From contig NZ_SWDB01000030.1 in the NCBI RefSeq assembly GCF_005116735.1, forward strand, positions 1 to 64,000: a stretch of DNA of 64,000 bases. Direction: 5' to 3'. This stretch comes from Thalassotalea mangrovi. GTDB lineage: Bacteria; Pseudomonadota; Gammaproteobacteria; Enterobacterales; Alteromonadaceae. Below, piece after piece: positions 45,263 to 54,786 of this stretch (positions within the stretch are counted from its first letter, which is position 1; every line of letters begins with the position of its first letter). Both the position numbers and the translations under genes were made by a program. A model generated the notes under the pieces. That model made no database searches and was not told where the DNA came from. It was given only the letters and a program-made list of their open reading frames with translations.

Positions 45263-45690
45263 CCCTTAAAAGGTTTGATAACGTACTACCGCGTCACAAC
45301 ATTACCTCCAAAATGTGACAAAAAGAACATTTTATCCTCAGAAAATTGCTCCTGCATTTTCTGCTTACCGACCATCCTTGGCCATAACCAGCGAAGGTTT
45401 CCTCATTGCAAAAGTGGCGAATCTTAAGACTTCGCCACTAAACCGATAGGGGCGTCATTTCCTGCTTCGACAGGAAATCTCAAACTAACCTAAAAACGAG
45501 ATCCCGGCCGTCGCCGGGATGACCGCGAGAGCACATTCTTAACCTGAATAGGGGGTCGGCGAAGCCCTTTTCTTCCACCATCGCAGATTACCTCCAAAAT
45601 GTGACAAAAAGAACATTTTATCCACCAGCGAAGCTTACCTCTTTAACAGTTGCGATGCGTCAGCATCGCAACTTAGCCCATAGCATTCCC
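45263..45690. repeat. Intergenic palindrome island 7
   Basis: Modules: two copies of ACCTCCAAAATGTGACAAAA with the AAAATGT / ACATTTT hairpin (45305-45332 and 45590-45620), an R6-like unit in reverse near 45340-45364, R7 AGTGGCGAA / TTCGCCACT (45413-45439), an R1 unit (45454-45523), and R7 AGTTGCGATGC / GCATCGCAACT (45648-45673). It lies between the L,D-transpeptidase and the Tad locus. Confidence 0.82.
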
Positions 45691-45941
45691 TCTCGTTTAA
45701 TGCTTCTTCTTATAGGTTTGTAAAACGACTTTTCTTTAGCAAATAGCTAGGCCTGTTTCCCCTTTTTTTCTCAAGCGCAATTTCAGGTAAGAGTTAGCAA
45801 TACGGTGATAACACCTATTGTTTTCAGCTCCTATATTCTGATTGTTCGGGGAGGTTTTTAGGAGTCTGAACAAGTTAATTATTAAGACAAGGAAGGGTAA
45901 ATCCTGGCCTTATTTACAAATTTATTTTTGGAGAAAGTTAA
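45691..45941 (+). promoter_or_regulatory. Upstream region of the Tad locus
   Basis: This 250-base AT-rich stretch must contain the flp promoter. A TGTTCGG…CTGAACA partial dyad lies near 45842-45874. I cannot assign -35 and -10 boxes with confidence. TTTTTGGAGAAAGTTAA before the flp ATG is a strong ribosome binding site, fitting a highly expressed pilin. Confidence 0.4.
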
Positions 45942-46136
45942 ATGATTAAGTTCAAAAACCTGATGAAAGAGTTCATCGAAGATGAAAGCGGTTTAACTGC
46001 GGTTGAGTATGCCATCGCTGGTGGCCTGGTGGTAGGCGGCATGGTAGTAGCGTTCAACACGTTAGGTACTAATGCTACTGCAGAAATTAACTGTCTTGGT
46101 AGCGCTGTAAGCGGCACTGTGGGTACAGGCTGTTAG
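45942..46136 (+). CDS. flp: Flp/Fap-type type IVb pilin
   Basis: This 64-aa prepilin is the main subunit of Tad pili. A short basic leader ends in DESG, with prepilin cleavage expected between G17 and L18. The mature LTAVEYAIAGGLVV has the hallmark E5-Y6. The mature part, about 47 aa, is short. It carries two cysteines (C51 and the terminal C64), and such a disulfide-like C-terminal loop is unusual for Flp pilins. It is the first gene of the Tad locus. Confidence 0.92.
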   Translation: MIKFKNLMKEFIEDESGLTAVEYAIAGGLVVGGMVVAFNTLGTNATAEINCLGSAVSGTVGTGC

Positions 46137-46180
46137 TAGGTACTCATTAGTTTGTTATGTTAAGTCTTGGAGAATACGCT

Positions 46181-46747
46181 GTGTTTGAACACCCTGATAT
46201 CATCAAAATCTTAATGACTCTGCTGATCTTTTTGATTGCGTTGACATCGGATTTACGCACTCAGCGTATTCCCAATGTTTTTTGCTTAGCCGTATTTGCA
46301 ATTGGAATATTGATCCAGGCTCTACAGTCTGGATGGAATGGATTGGGGAGTGCGTTACTGGGAAGTTTAGTCGCATGCACCCTGTTGTTACCCGCATTTA
46401 TGATAAGAGCACTTGGGGCGGGTGATGTTAAGTTAATGATTGCCGTAGGTACGTTTACCGGCCCCTGGTTGATACTATGGTCTATCCTCTATGCCGTGAT
46501 TGCAGGGGTAATTACCTGCATTGTCCTTGCTGCATGGAAAACAGGTTTATCGGGTCTTAAAAAAACCGCATCTCGTTATTATCAGATAATTATATTAAGG
46601 CATTACCTTAAACCCGAGCCATCAGAAGCCGCGTCCCTTAGAGTCCCTTACGCACCTGCGTTAGCAATCGGTTGGCTGTGGGCTTGTAGTCACAACTCCG
46701 ATATTCAATGGGCCATTTCATCGTTTCGTTACTCAATAGGGATATAA
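46181..46747 (+). CDS. tadV: Prepilin peptidase TadV/CpaA
   Basis: This inner-membrane aspartic peptidase of the A24 family cleaves the Flp leader. The two catalytic Asp motifs are SDLRTQRIPN near residue 22 and GAGDVKLM near 85. I start at GTG 46181 because GGAG precedes it by 8 bases and the product begins MFEHPD. An upstream in-frame ATG at 46157 would place the same GGAG inside the gene. The 188-aa length fits TadV. Confidence 0.88.
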   Translation: MFEHPDIIKILMTLLIFLIALTSDLRTQRIPNVFCLAVFAIGILIQALQSGWNGLGSALLGSLVACTLLLPAFMIRALGAGDVKLMIAVGTFTGPWLILWSILYAVIAGVITCIVLAAWKTGLSGLKKTASRYYQIIILRHYLKPEPSEAASLRVPYAPALAIGWLWACSHNSDIQWAISSFRYSIGI

Positions 46748-46756
46748 GGGGGCTAA

Positions 46757-48322
46757 ATGTTTGGATTTGGCAAAAAAGAAAACGAACAGAATTTTGACTC
46801 AGTAACAAGTGACGTGGGTTCATTAAACATAAATAAGGTACAAAGCGAAGTTTCTGAGGCGCAAGACAGAGACTTAGTTTCAATGCGTGATAATGGCGAT
46901 TCGCAAAATCCCACATCGACTTCCCCGGAAAACTTTATTCAGGAATTTCAACCCTCAGGTACATCAGTACAGAAAGAGCAGATCAAATTAGGTTCGTTAT
47001 CTGCAACAACAGCTGATGATCGTGATGCCGGTGCTAATACACTTGTAAGTCAGCCTATTAACCCTATTGCTCTGGCTCCACGCCCAACCGATATTGATGA
47101 AACCGGGCTCAGCGAAAACCTGTTGTTAGATTTATTATTAAAAACGCTAAATTTACATGGCGCTAGTTCGGTTCCAGCACTTTGTAATCACCTTGCTCTT
47201 TCTGGGGGGGTGATTAAAGGGCTCATTGAAATCGGGAAAAGTAAATCGCTGATTGAAAACACCTCTCGTAATCTGCAGGGGGAAATCCGTTTCGATATTA
47301 GTCACATTGGTAGCATCCAGGCAGAAAAAGCCATGCTAAAAAGTGGCTATATCGGTGTCGCACCAGTACCCATAAAACAATACCACAAGGTATGTCGGGC
47401 ACAATCGAATCGCAGCGAGCCGGTCACTGAAAAAGTATTTAATCAAGCCTTTGCCGGCGTTAACTTTGCCGATGATTTGGTAGAAAATGTTGGACCCGCG
47501 CTAAACTCATCAAAACCCATTCTCATTTACGGCTTACCAGGAACCGGAAAAAGCTTTTTTTGCAGGCAGCTTAATAAAATTTTCGGCGATAATGTCCTTA
47601 TCCCAAACGCTATAGAAGTAAATAATGAAATCATTCAGGTGTTTGATCCGGAAATTCATCAGTCGGTCGAATCTAAGCCTGACCAGCAATCTTTATTAAA
47701 GCTCGATTCCGGCCATGATCCACGTTGGGTGTTATGCAAAAGGCCTTTAGTGGTAACCGGCGGTGAATTGCACCTGGATATGCTGGAAACCAAGTTTGAT
47801 GCCAATTCAAGAACTTATCGGGCGCCACTGCAGGTAAAAGCGAATAATGGCATTTTACTGCTGGACGATTTAGGGCGGCAAAAGGTGAGCCCTAAGGAGC
47901 TGTTTAATCGCTGGATTATCCCCTTAGAAGAACGACGTGATTTTCTATCTTTAATATCGGGCCTGCATTTTGAAGTGCCATTCGAGTTGATGATGCTGTT
48001 CTCCACCAATCTTGATCCTAGTGAGTTAATTGATGACGCTTTCCTGCGTCGTCTTGGTTACAAAATCCCGTTTGCGCCAATGGATCAAAACCAATATAGC
48101 CAGGTCTGGTATCAGGCATGCGATGAATTCGGAATTAACTGCCCTGAAACGGATTTTAACTATCTAATAGAAAATTTACACCGTAAGTACAACAAAGCTT
48201 TCCTGCCATGTTATCCCCGAGACTTGCTTTCAATCATGGGTGATCAAATGGCGTTTAAAACATTAGAACGGCAGGTAAGCCAGGAATTACTCGACTTTGC
48301 CTGGAAAAGTTATTTCGTTTGA
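46757..48322 (+). CDS. AAA+ ATPase within the Tad locus
   Basis: The 521-aa protein has an unstructured, polar N-terminal ~115 residues. A helical region follows (SENLLLDLLLKTLNLHG, about 115-200). The AAA+ domain has Walker A GLPGTGKS at 259-266, Walker B LLLDDLG with D370-D371, and arginine-finger candidates in the later FLRRLGYK segment. It lies between tadV and rcpC in the same direction, 9 bases after tadV. It is not TadA, which is encoded at 54787. It is probably an accessory ATPase of pilus assembly or regulation; no precise role can be assigned. Confidence 0.75.
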   Translation: MFGFGKKENEQNFDSVTSDVGSLNINKVQSEVSEAQDRDLVSMRDNGDSQNPTSTSPENFIQEFQPSGTSVQKEQIKLGSLSATTADDRDAGANTLVSQPINPIALAPRPTDIDETGLSENLLLDLLLKTLNLHGASSVPALCNHLALSGGVIKGLIEIGKSKSLIENTSRNLQGEIRFDISHIGSIQAEKAMLKSGYIGVAPVPIKQYHKVCRAQSNRSEPVTEKVFNQAFAGVNFADDLVENVGPALNSSKPILIYGLPGTGKSFFCRQLNKIFGDNVLIPNAIEVNNEIIQVFDPEIHQSVESKPDQQSLLKLDSGHDPRWVLCKRPLVVTGGELHLDMLETKFDANSRTYRAPLQVKANNGILLLDDLGRQKVSPKELFNRWIIPLEERRDFLSLISGLHFEVPFELMMLFSTNLDPSELIDDAFLRRLGYKIPFAPMDQNQYSQVWYQACDEFGINCPETDFNYLIENLHRKYNKAFLPCYPRDLLSIMGDQMAFKTLERQVSQELLDFAWKSYFV

Positions 48323-48368
48323 ATGGAACCGTCGGAGCCAACATTGCGCCGATTGTTAAGGAGAAACA

Positions 48369-49211
48369 ATGAATAAGAATACACTCGTCTTTATCCTGCT
48401 TTCGCTGATATTCGGGCTGGGCGCTGTCTACATGGCTAGAAACTGGATTGCGGATAATCGCCCTCAGGAAAACGTTACTGGCATGGTAAAGGTAATCACC
48501 GTCAACAGTAACCTTAACCCTGGTACGACGCTGGAACCTAAACATTTAAACGAAAAGTTTGTACCTGAAGCCATGGTGCCAAAAGGCGCGTTAACGGATA
48601 GAGCTCAGGCTACCGATATGCTGGTAAAAAACCCACTTTACAGTGGCGATATTATTCGTCAGCAACGCTTAGTGAAAAAAGGTGAGGGTAGCAGCCTGGC
48701 CAGTCTTATTCCGAAAAACAAACGGGCAGTGAGCATTCGGGTTAATGACATTGTCGGTGTATCGGGCTTTATTCTACCCGGTGACCGGGTTGATGTTTTG
48801 ACCACCTATCGTGAACGTGGAGCTGAAACGGCCACTGAATTGGTGCTGTCAAATATTAAGATATTAGCCATCGATCAACGCGCTTCGAATGACGAAAACA
48901 AGCCACAGGTGGTGCGGGCGGTGACGTTAGAGGTCGATATTAAGCAGGCTGAAGTGTTAATGAGTGCGCAGAGTAAAGGGGCAATTCAGTTAGCTCTGAG
49001 AAACCCCCATGAAAATGGTGGCGAGCCGAAAGTGGCATCGCATCAAACACAACAACCGCAGCCAATGGTGATGACAACGGCAGTGCCAAAATCAATTAAG
49101 GAAACTAGGAAAACCAAGAACGGGATCCAGCCACCGAAGCTTGTCGATCATAAAGTTCAGGTGATCCGTGTGGTAGCGACTGAAACAGTCAAGGTTAAAG
49201 GAACCGAATAA
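48369..49211 (+). CDS. rcpC: Flp pilus assembly protein RcpC/CpaB
   Basis: This 280-aa protein has an N-terminal membrane helix (NTLVFILLSLIFGLGAVYMA) and an SAF/CpaB domain (VKVITVNSNLNPGTTLEPKHLNEKFVPEAMVPKGALTD; VSIRVNDIVGVSGFILPGDRVDVLTTY). It is a periplasmic, inner-membrane-anchored part of the Tad system thought to modulate the secretin. AAGGAGAAACA precedes the ATG. It ends 14 bases before rcpA. Confidence 0.92.
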   Translation: MNKNTLVFILLSLIFGLGAVYMARNWIADNRPQENVTGMVKVITVNSNLNPGTTLEPKHLNEKFVPEAMVPKGALTDRAQATDMLVKNPLYSGDIIRQQRLVKKGEGSSLASLIPKNKRAVSIRVNDIVGVSGFILPGDRVDVLTTYRERGAETATELVLSNIKILAIDQRASNDENKPQVVRAVTLEVDIKQAEVLMSAQSKGAIQLALRNPHENGGEPKVASHQTQQPQPMVMTTAVPKSIKETRKTKNGIQPPKLVDHKVQVIRVVATETVKVKGTE

Positions 49212-49225
49212 GAAGGAATTTATCG

Positions 49226-50698
49226 ATGAAATCTATGGAATTAGCGAAACACTTATTCACCTGCTGCCTGATACTGTTATTTGTATTATTTGTGCGCAGT
49301 CCTGCCAATGCGGGTGGTAACACGGAACTGGAAAGCTCCAGTATTAAAATACCAATTTTTCAGTCTAAACACCTGAATGTAGCCGGTAATATTAGCCGGG
49401 TGTCGATCGGCAACCCAGAAATCGCCGATATATTAGTACTAAGGCAAGGCACCTTATATGTTGTTGGTAAATCTCTTGGCCATACTAACGTGCTGATTTG
49501 GGATAAAAACGACAAAGTCATTGATATTTTAAACCTGGAAGTCAGCCATGATTTAAATGGCTTGCGCGAACGTTTTTACCGGTATCTTCCCGATGAGCCG
49601 ATTGGCATTGAATCATCACAAGGGAACCTTGTATTAACCGGCGAAGTCACCTCATTGAATAAAATGAGCCAGGCCATGGATTTGGCGGAAGGTTATGCGC
49701 AAGCAGCGTCTGTAGGTGATGCCGAAAGTAAGGTTGTCAATATGATGTCGGTTGGCGGCGGTCATCAGGTCATGCTGGAAGTGACCGTTGCCGAAGTTCA
49801 AAGCGAAGTCGCCCGTCGCCTGGATTCAAAAATGCTTCTGGCCGTGGATGGCAGTGATGGCAATGTAGGTATTGCTTCAGGTTCTGATTTACTCAACTCG
49901 CTGGGACTGTCAGACGCCATTGAACGAGGTTTTTTCGGATCCTTAGTAGATGGCGATTTGTTATTTGATTTTGCTCTGGATGTAGCTAAAAAAAATGGCC
50001 TGGCAAAGATTTTGGCAGAGCCGAATATTACCGCATTAAGTGGCCAGTCAGCGGAGTTTTTATCTGGCGGCGAGTTCCCTATCCCGGTGCCAGACAGAGA
50101 TGGTATTACCATTCAATATCGTGATTTTGGTGTTGGTGTTAGCTTTGTTCCTACCATATTAGATTCCGGGCAAATTAATCTTAATTTAAAAGTGTTAGTC
50201 AGTGAGCTGAGTAATGCAGCTTCAATTTCTATCATGCCAGATGAAACCAATACTCAAATGACAGTGCCCTCAATAGTAAAACGAACGACGTCAACTACTG
50301 TGGAGCTCGGCGATGGTCAAACCATTGCTATCGGTGGCTTGATTAGCGATACCTTTCGTGAGTCCGTTAATAAAATACCGGGATTGGGGGATATTCCTAT
50401 CCTTGGTCAGTTATTCCGCTCGCAGGAGTTTGTTAAAGGTCAAACCGAGCTGGTGATTATGGTAACACCCCGCCTGGTTCGTCCATTTAATAAAGAAGGT
50501 ATTTCACTGCCAACCGATGGTTTTGTAGAGCCAGGTGATCTTGAGTTTTACCTGTTAGGAACCATGTCCTCTCGTCCAGTATTGGTGGAAAAGCAGCAAC
50601 AGGCATCGGATGGGCAGGTAAAGCTGGATGATCAGACGTTATTGCCGGATGACGGTGGCACCGAACAAAAATACGGCCATGAGCTGGCAAACCTTTAA
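49226..50698 (+). CDS. rcpA: Tad secretin RcpA/CpaC
   Basis: This outer-membrane secretin of 490 aa forms the exit pore of the Flp pilus. It has a signal peptide (to ANAGG, about 30), an N-terminal pilus-assembly domain (IPIFQSKHLNVAGNISRVSIGNPEIADILVL), and a secretin core with VTVAEVQSEVARRL near 192-206, the FLSGGEFPIPVP loop and a terminal GDGQTIAIGGLISDTF… PGLGDIPILGQLFRS. AAGGAATTTATCG is the ribosome binding site. Confidence 0.94.
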   Translation: MKSMELAKHLFTCCLILLFVLFVRSPANAGGNTELESSSIKIPIFQSKHLNVAGNISRVSIGNPEIADILVLRQGTLYVVGKSLGHTNVLIWDKNDKVIDILNLEVSHDLNGLRERFYRYLPDEPIGIESSQGNLVLTGEVTSLNKMSQAMDLAEGYAQAASVGDAESKVVNMMSVGGGHQVMLEVTVAEVQSEVARRLDSKMLLAVDGSDGNVGIASGSDLLNSLGLSDAIERGFFGSLVDGDLLFDFALDVAKKNGLAKILAEPNITALSGQSAEFLSGGEFPIPVPDRDGITIQYRDFGVGVSFVPTILDSGQINLNLKVLVSELSNAASISIMPDETNTQMTVPSIVKRTTSTTVELGDGQTIAIGGLISDTFRESVNKIPGLGDIPILGQLFRSQEFVKGQTELVIMVTPRLVRPFNKEGISLPTDGFVEPGDLEFYLLGTMSSRPVLVEKQQQASDGQVKLDDQTLLPDDGGTEQKYGHELANL

Positions 50699-50729
50699 AT
50701 CGGTTCGTCTGTAAAAATAAGGAAATAGC

Positions 50730-51065
50730 ATGAATACGTTAATGAATACTTGCGCACTGATTAGCATGACAATTTTATTTACGGCAGGGTGCAGCAGCAA
50801 TAACGGCTCAGAGGAAGTTAGCCAGGAAATGGAAGTAGTCGAGACCAAGTTTACTAACTCCGGAAAATACCTGGCGATTATCGATCAGCAGATACTTGAC
50901 CCATCTGCACCAGAAACCAATGCTGGTGTCGTGAATTCTTTAAATGGCGCGCTAGGACAAGAGGCGATGAATAACTATCGTAAAAGTACTTATGCACCTA
51001 AGGAAGGCCGGGCCAGTACGTCTTCTACGGCTGGCTCTTCTTCAGGTTCTACTAGCCGCAATTGA
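50730..51065 (+). CDS. Small lipoprotein of the Tad locus
   Basis: This 111-aa protein has a lipobox FTAGC with Cys at residue 21. The remainder is polar and low complexity at the end (ASTSSTAGSSSGSTSRN). I do not recognise a family. The position after rcpA suggests a secretin-associated lipoprotein, perhaps a pilotin-like or RcpB-like role; this is inference from context only. AAATAAGGAAATAGC precedes the ATG. Confidence 0.7.
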   Translation: MNTLMNTCALISMTILFTAGCSSNNGSEEVSQEMEVVETKFTNSGKYLAIIDQQILDPSAPETNAGVVNSLNGALGQEAMNNYRKSTYAPKEGRASTSSTAGSSSGSTSRN

Positions 51066-51113
51066 TAAAAGTTGCTCTGAGCTAGTCGTGTAAATAACAA
51101 AAGGGTATCAGTC

Positions 51114-52553
51114 GTGAATGTAATGTCTAATTATTTAAAACCGTTAAGAAAACAACAGGGAAATATTATTGTGGTATTTACTATCTCCCTGCTTTCTCTG
51201 ATCGGTTTAAGCGCCTTGGCGCTGGATGGTGGGCATATGCTGTTGAGCAAAACTCGTTTGCAAAACATTGTTGATAGTGCAGCGCTTCATGCGGCCAAAG
51301 AAATCGATCTTGGAGCCAGTCATGATGAGGCTCGATTAGCGGCATTGGCAATTATTAATCAGAATCTTCAGGCTACTGAAAATGCTGATCTTCAGGCAAG
51401 TTTTACCTATACCAGTGCCGATGAGTTTAGTATCAGCGTCACGCCACATCTGGAAATCGACTTTTCCGAGCGTCCTGACCCGTTTATCAGTTCAACATTA
51501 GGTTCGGCAACCTACGTTAAAGTGGTGATGCACGACTTGGCGCTTAGTAGTTATCTGGCCAATGTGTTTGGCTTTGACAAAGAGGTATCGGCATCGGCGC
51601 TGGCCGGCCCAAGTACGGAAATTGTCGATTGCTACAATGATCTAGCGCCGATTATGGCCTGTGGTACACCACCGCCTCCGGGGGGATCTCAGGATGATCA
51701 TTTATTTGGTTATGACTATAACCAGATTCAACTGATGAAAACTGGCTCCAACTCAGATCCGGAAGTAGGACCAGGCAATTTTCAAATTGTTCGTTTGCCT
51801 GGCGATGCTGGTGGTAATGATGCGATGCGCAGTCTGGCCGGTGCTGCTTTTCAGAACGATATTTGTTTCTCTCCCAGTACCGCAGGTCTGGAAACGGAAC
51901 CTGGAAACACGGTTGGCCCTATATATAATGGCCTGAATACTCGATTTGGCATAGATACACCACAACTTCCGGCCGACGAATATCCCCGAGATGTGAATAC
52001 TTGTCATGGTGATCTAATCGAACTGGATTCCAATAATGCCTTACCGGAAATTGTACAGGTTACTGCGATGGGACCTGTGAATCCATCGGAGAGATTTACG
52101 ACAAAAATGGCTGGTGAAACACTGAGTCAGGGATATTACGCCTATGACGAGGATACCGACAGCTATCAGACTCAGGATTTTTATGATTATGAGGACTATG
52201 ATGCGACGGCGGAATGCCCGGCAAGCGCTGCTGATAGCGGACAGGGTCAGGATGTGTTTGTCAATAACATCGTAGAAGCCAGCGAGACAGCAAGCGTTGA
52301 TCGTCGCATCCTTAATATTCCCATTGCTCATTGCACCGGTGACGAAAATGGTCAAACCACAATCAACTATCTGGGCACCGGGTGTTTTTATATTATGCAG
52401 CCGATCACCTCTCATGGCGGCCAGGATTCCTTTATCGTTGGCCAGTTTATCGAAAACTGCACCTCTGAAGGGGCAGCCAGTTGGCAGGCTACGGATAACA
52501 ATGGTCCCTATACGATAGTGCTCTACCATGTACCAGACAGCAGCGACTCCTAG
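51114..52553 (+). CDS. tadG: TadG-like pilus assembly protein
   Basis: This 479-aa protein has an N-terminal Tad motif, a basic segment (LRKQQGNIIVVF) and a transmembrane helix (ISLLSLIGLSALALDGGHMLLSKTRLQNIVDSAALHAAKEI), as in TadG and related Tad_N proteins. A long exported domain follows, with Cys residues and no clear vWA MIDAS. It probably acts in the periplasm as a minor pilin-like or adhesion factor. The start is GTG at 51114 or ATG at 51123. Confidence 0.8.
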   Translation: MNVMSNYLKPLRKQQGNIIVVFTISLLSLIGLSALALDGGHMLLSKTRLQNIVDSAALHAAKEIDLGASHDEARLAALAIINQNLQATENADLQASFTYTSADEFSISVTPHLEIDFSERPDPFISSTLGSATYVKVVMHDLALSSYLANVFGFDKEVSASALAGPSTEIVDCYNDLAPIMACGTPPPPGGSQDDHLFGYDYNQIQLMKTGSNSDPEVGPGNFQIVRLPGDAGGNDAMRSLAGAAFQNDICFSPSTAGLETEPGNTVGPIYNGLNTRFGIDTPQLPADEYPRDVNTCHGDLIELDSNNALPEIVQVTAMGPVNPSERFTTKMAGETLSQGYYAYDEDTDSYQTQDFYDYEDYDATAECPASAADSGQGQDVFVNNIVEASETASVDRRILNIPIAHCTGDENGQTTINYLGTGCFYIMQPITSHGGQDSFIVGQFIENCTSEGAASWQATDNNGPYTIVLYHVPDSSDS

Positions 52554-52563
52554 GAATGGCAAA

Positions 52564-53037
52564 ATGAAAACATTGACATACAAGAGCCGGAAAAATCAGC
52601 AGGGGGTGGCGGCAATAGAACTGACCATTATTTTGCCGTTTTTCTTATTGTTGTTTTTTGCCACCAGTGAGTTTGGCCGCTTAATGTATCAGTATAATGC
52701 TCTGACCAAAACCGTCCGAGACGCGACTCGCTTCGCTACTAGTCATGCCAGCCCGGGAACGACCGGCGCCGTTGATTTAAGCCAAATCTCCAATGAAATA
52801 AATAACATTATTAAATATGGGCAGCTGACACCCGGCACTTCATTGCTGCCTAATGTCGACCAGGATGGTGTGATGACAATCGTTGTTAGTGAAAGTGATG
52901 ATTTGATTACCATTGCCGTTACCTACTATTGGCAACCTATCTTTGCTGACTTTATTCCCGGCTTTTTCAGTGACACCGAGATTAACCTTAATTTCCCTAT
53001 TTCGGCTCAATACACGATGAGGGTAATCGATGTCTAA
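52564..53037 (+). CDS. tadE: TadE-family pseudopilin
   Basis: This 157-aa TadE-like pseudopilin has a prepilin-like N-terminus (KSRKNQQGVAAIELTIILPFFLLLFF), with cleavage expected after QQG and Glu at +5 of the mature protein. An exported globular domain follows. I start at MKTLTYKSRK, which is preceded by AGGA; the open frame runs 12 codons further into the end of tadG. It overlaps the next gene by 8 bases. Confidence 0.85.
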   Translation: MKTLTYKSRKNQQGVAAIELTIILPFFLLLFFATSEFGRLMYQYNALTKTVRDATRFATSHASPGTTGAVDLSQISNEINNIIKYGQLTPGTSLLPNVDQDGVMTIVVSESDDLITIAVTYYWQPIFADFIPGFFSDTEINLNFPISAQYTMRVIDV

Positions 53038-53512
53038 ATTACAGACTCAAAGAGGCGTTTACACCGTCGAGTTTGCCATAGTTGGCGCTATTTTCTTCCT
53101 GTTCTTGTTTGCGGTACTGGAAATAGGCCGGTTATTTTTTACCTGGAACGTGCTAACAGAGGTTTCAAGGCGGGGAGCCCGTCTGGCCACCGTATGTAAT
53201 TTATTGTCTGATACCAGTGACCCGACATCGATTTCCGTACCGGTGCCGATGAGTGATCTAGCGACGTTTGCTAACGATAACTTATTGCCAAACCTGTCAA
53301 CGGCAAATTTACAAATCAGCTATTTAACCGATGCTGGTACACCCGCTAGTAGTCATACGCAGATTAATTTTGTCCGTGCCGATATTGTCAATTACCAGCA
53401 TCAGTTACTGATACCATTTGTCAGCCTGACGTTAAATTCTCCGACATTTACCACTGTGTTACCTAGAGAAAGCCTTGGTGTAACCCGCTGGGGTTACACC
53501 GATTGCACTTAA
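53030..53512 (+). CDS. tadF: TadF/TadE-like pseudopilin
   Basis: This 160-aa second TadE-like pseudopilin has an N-terminus TQRGVYTVEFAIVGAIFFLFLFAVLEIGRLFF, with a G-V/YTVEF cleavage region. The C-terminus has a Cys pair possibility (C61 and C159). The 8-base overlap with tadE points to coupled translation. Assignment as TadF is by position. Confidence 0.78.
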   Translation: MSKLQTQRGVYTVEFAIVGAIFFLFLFAVLEIGRLFFTWNVLTEVSRRGARLATVCNLLSDTSDPTSISVPVPMSDLATFANDNLLPNLSTANLQISYLTDAGTPASSHTQINFVRADIVNYQHQLLIPFVSLTLNSPTFTTVLPRESLGVTRWGYTDCT

Positions 53513-53527
53513 GATTAAGGGATCATC

Positions 53528-54784
53528 ATGAATACCAGACTCATCGAACTCAATGAAGTGTCTACATTACCCCTAGCTGATGGCTTGGATTTACCCCAGG
53601 GTAAGCAAATTTCATTGCCTTTTCTGGTACATTGCCTGGTGGTCTGTACCAACCCGGTAATTGGCGCAGCGATCAAAAAAACATTAGATCAGGCTCACAA
53701 TTTAATGGTTGCTATTGAACCCAGGCTACCGGAAGAGCTTTCTGATTATCAGTTTATTCTATTGGTTGATTCAGGCGATCAACACCTCACCCTGTCAGTG
53801 CTTGAACAGGCGCATATGGCAGAGAAACACGTGTTACTTGTGGGCGATAATATTGCCGCAGACTTGATGCGTAGAGCCATTCAGTTGCAGATCAGGGACT
53901 TTATCCCCCTGGATAACTTTGAGCAGGAAATTTTCCCTGCGGTTGAGCGCATCGTGGTACAAATTGCCCAGCAAGTAAAGCTGGCCCCCATTGTTTCCAT
54001 TATTAATGGTAAAGGCGGCTCGGGTGCCAGCTTTTTAAGTCATGCCATCGGGCAAATCTATAGCGAGCAATATAAAGAGGGAATTGCCCTTTATGATGGA
54101 GATTTTCAACATGGTTCGTTAGCAAATATGCTTGGGGTGGAGCCAGAATACTACCTGGATAATGCATTGATGGAGGTGGGCAGCCTCGATGGAATTGCGA
54201 TCAAATCGATGATGAGTAAAGCCAATAACCTTTGCCTGTTGCCGGTAAAGCCGTATTCCCATTTAACAGAACTGAGCTGTATTGACGAAAAAGATATTGC
54301 CCTGTTGATCAATAAAATGCGCTATCACTTTGAACTGGTCATTGCCGATTTATCGCGGGGACTGGAGGCAAACCATCTCAATATGGTGTTAAGTTCCGAT
54401 ATTATTTACGTGGTGGTGCAACAAAATATTGCCAGCATACGTGAGTCGAAAGCCCTCGTTAAACAGCTGATAAACTGGCAGCAGATAGATAAAGGCAAAA
54501 TTCACCTGATTGTAAACCGCTATAGTGAAAAGCACATCAGTATTTCCATTGATGATATAAAACAGGCTATCGGTATCGACTCGGTCTTTGTTGTGCAAAA
54601 TAACTTTGAACTGGCCAGTGCTGCCACAGATTTAGGAAAACCATTAAGTAAAATTGAAGGCTCTGCTGGCATTCGCCAACAACTGAACTATATCGTCACC
54701 AAAACATCACCGATTGCAATGGATATTAATATAAACAGGCCTGGTTTTTGGGCTCGCCTGATCGGTAAGGATACAAGGAAATAA
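53528..54784 (+). CDS. tadZ: TadZ/CpaE-like pilus localisation ATPase
   Basis: The 418-aa protein has an N-terminal atypical receiver-like domain and a C-terminal ParA/MinD-like ATPase domain. The P-loop is NGKGGSGAS (near 160), a deviant Walker A in which the second Lys-Thr/Ser is replaced by Ala-Ser. TadZ proteins localise the Tad machine to a pole. AAGGGATCATC precedes the ATG. The stop lies 2 bases before tadA. Confidence 0.88.
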   Translation: MNTRLIELNEVSTLPLADGLDLPQGKQISLPFLVHCLVVCTNPVIGAAIKKTLDQAHNLMVAIEPRLPEELSDYQFILLVDSGDQHLTLSVLEQAHMAEKHVLLVGDNIAADLMRRAIQLQIRDFIPLDNFEQEIFPAVERIVVQIAQQVKLAPIVSIINGKGGSGASFLSHAIGQIYSEQYKEGIALYDGDFQHGSLANMLGVEPEYYLDNALMEVGSLDGIAIKSMMSKANNLCLLPVKPYSHLTELSCIDEKDIALLINKMRYHFELVIADLSRGLEANHLNMVLSSDIIYVVVQQNIASIRESKALVKQLINWQQIDKGKIHLIVNRYSEKHISISIDDIKQAIGIDSVFVVQNNFELASAATDLGKPLSKIEGSAGIRQQLNYIVTKTSPIAMDININRPGFWARLIGKDTRK

Positions 54785-54786
54785 GT

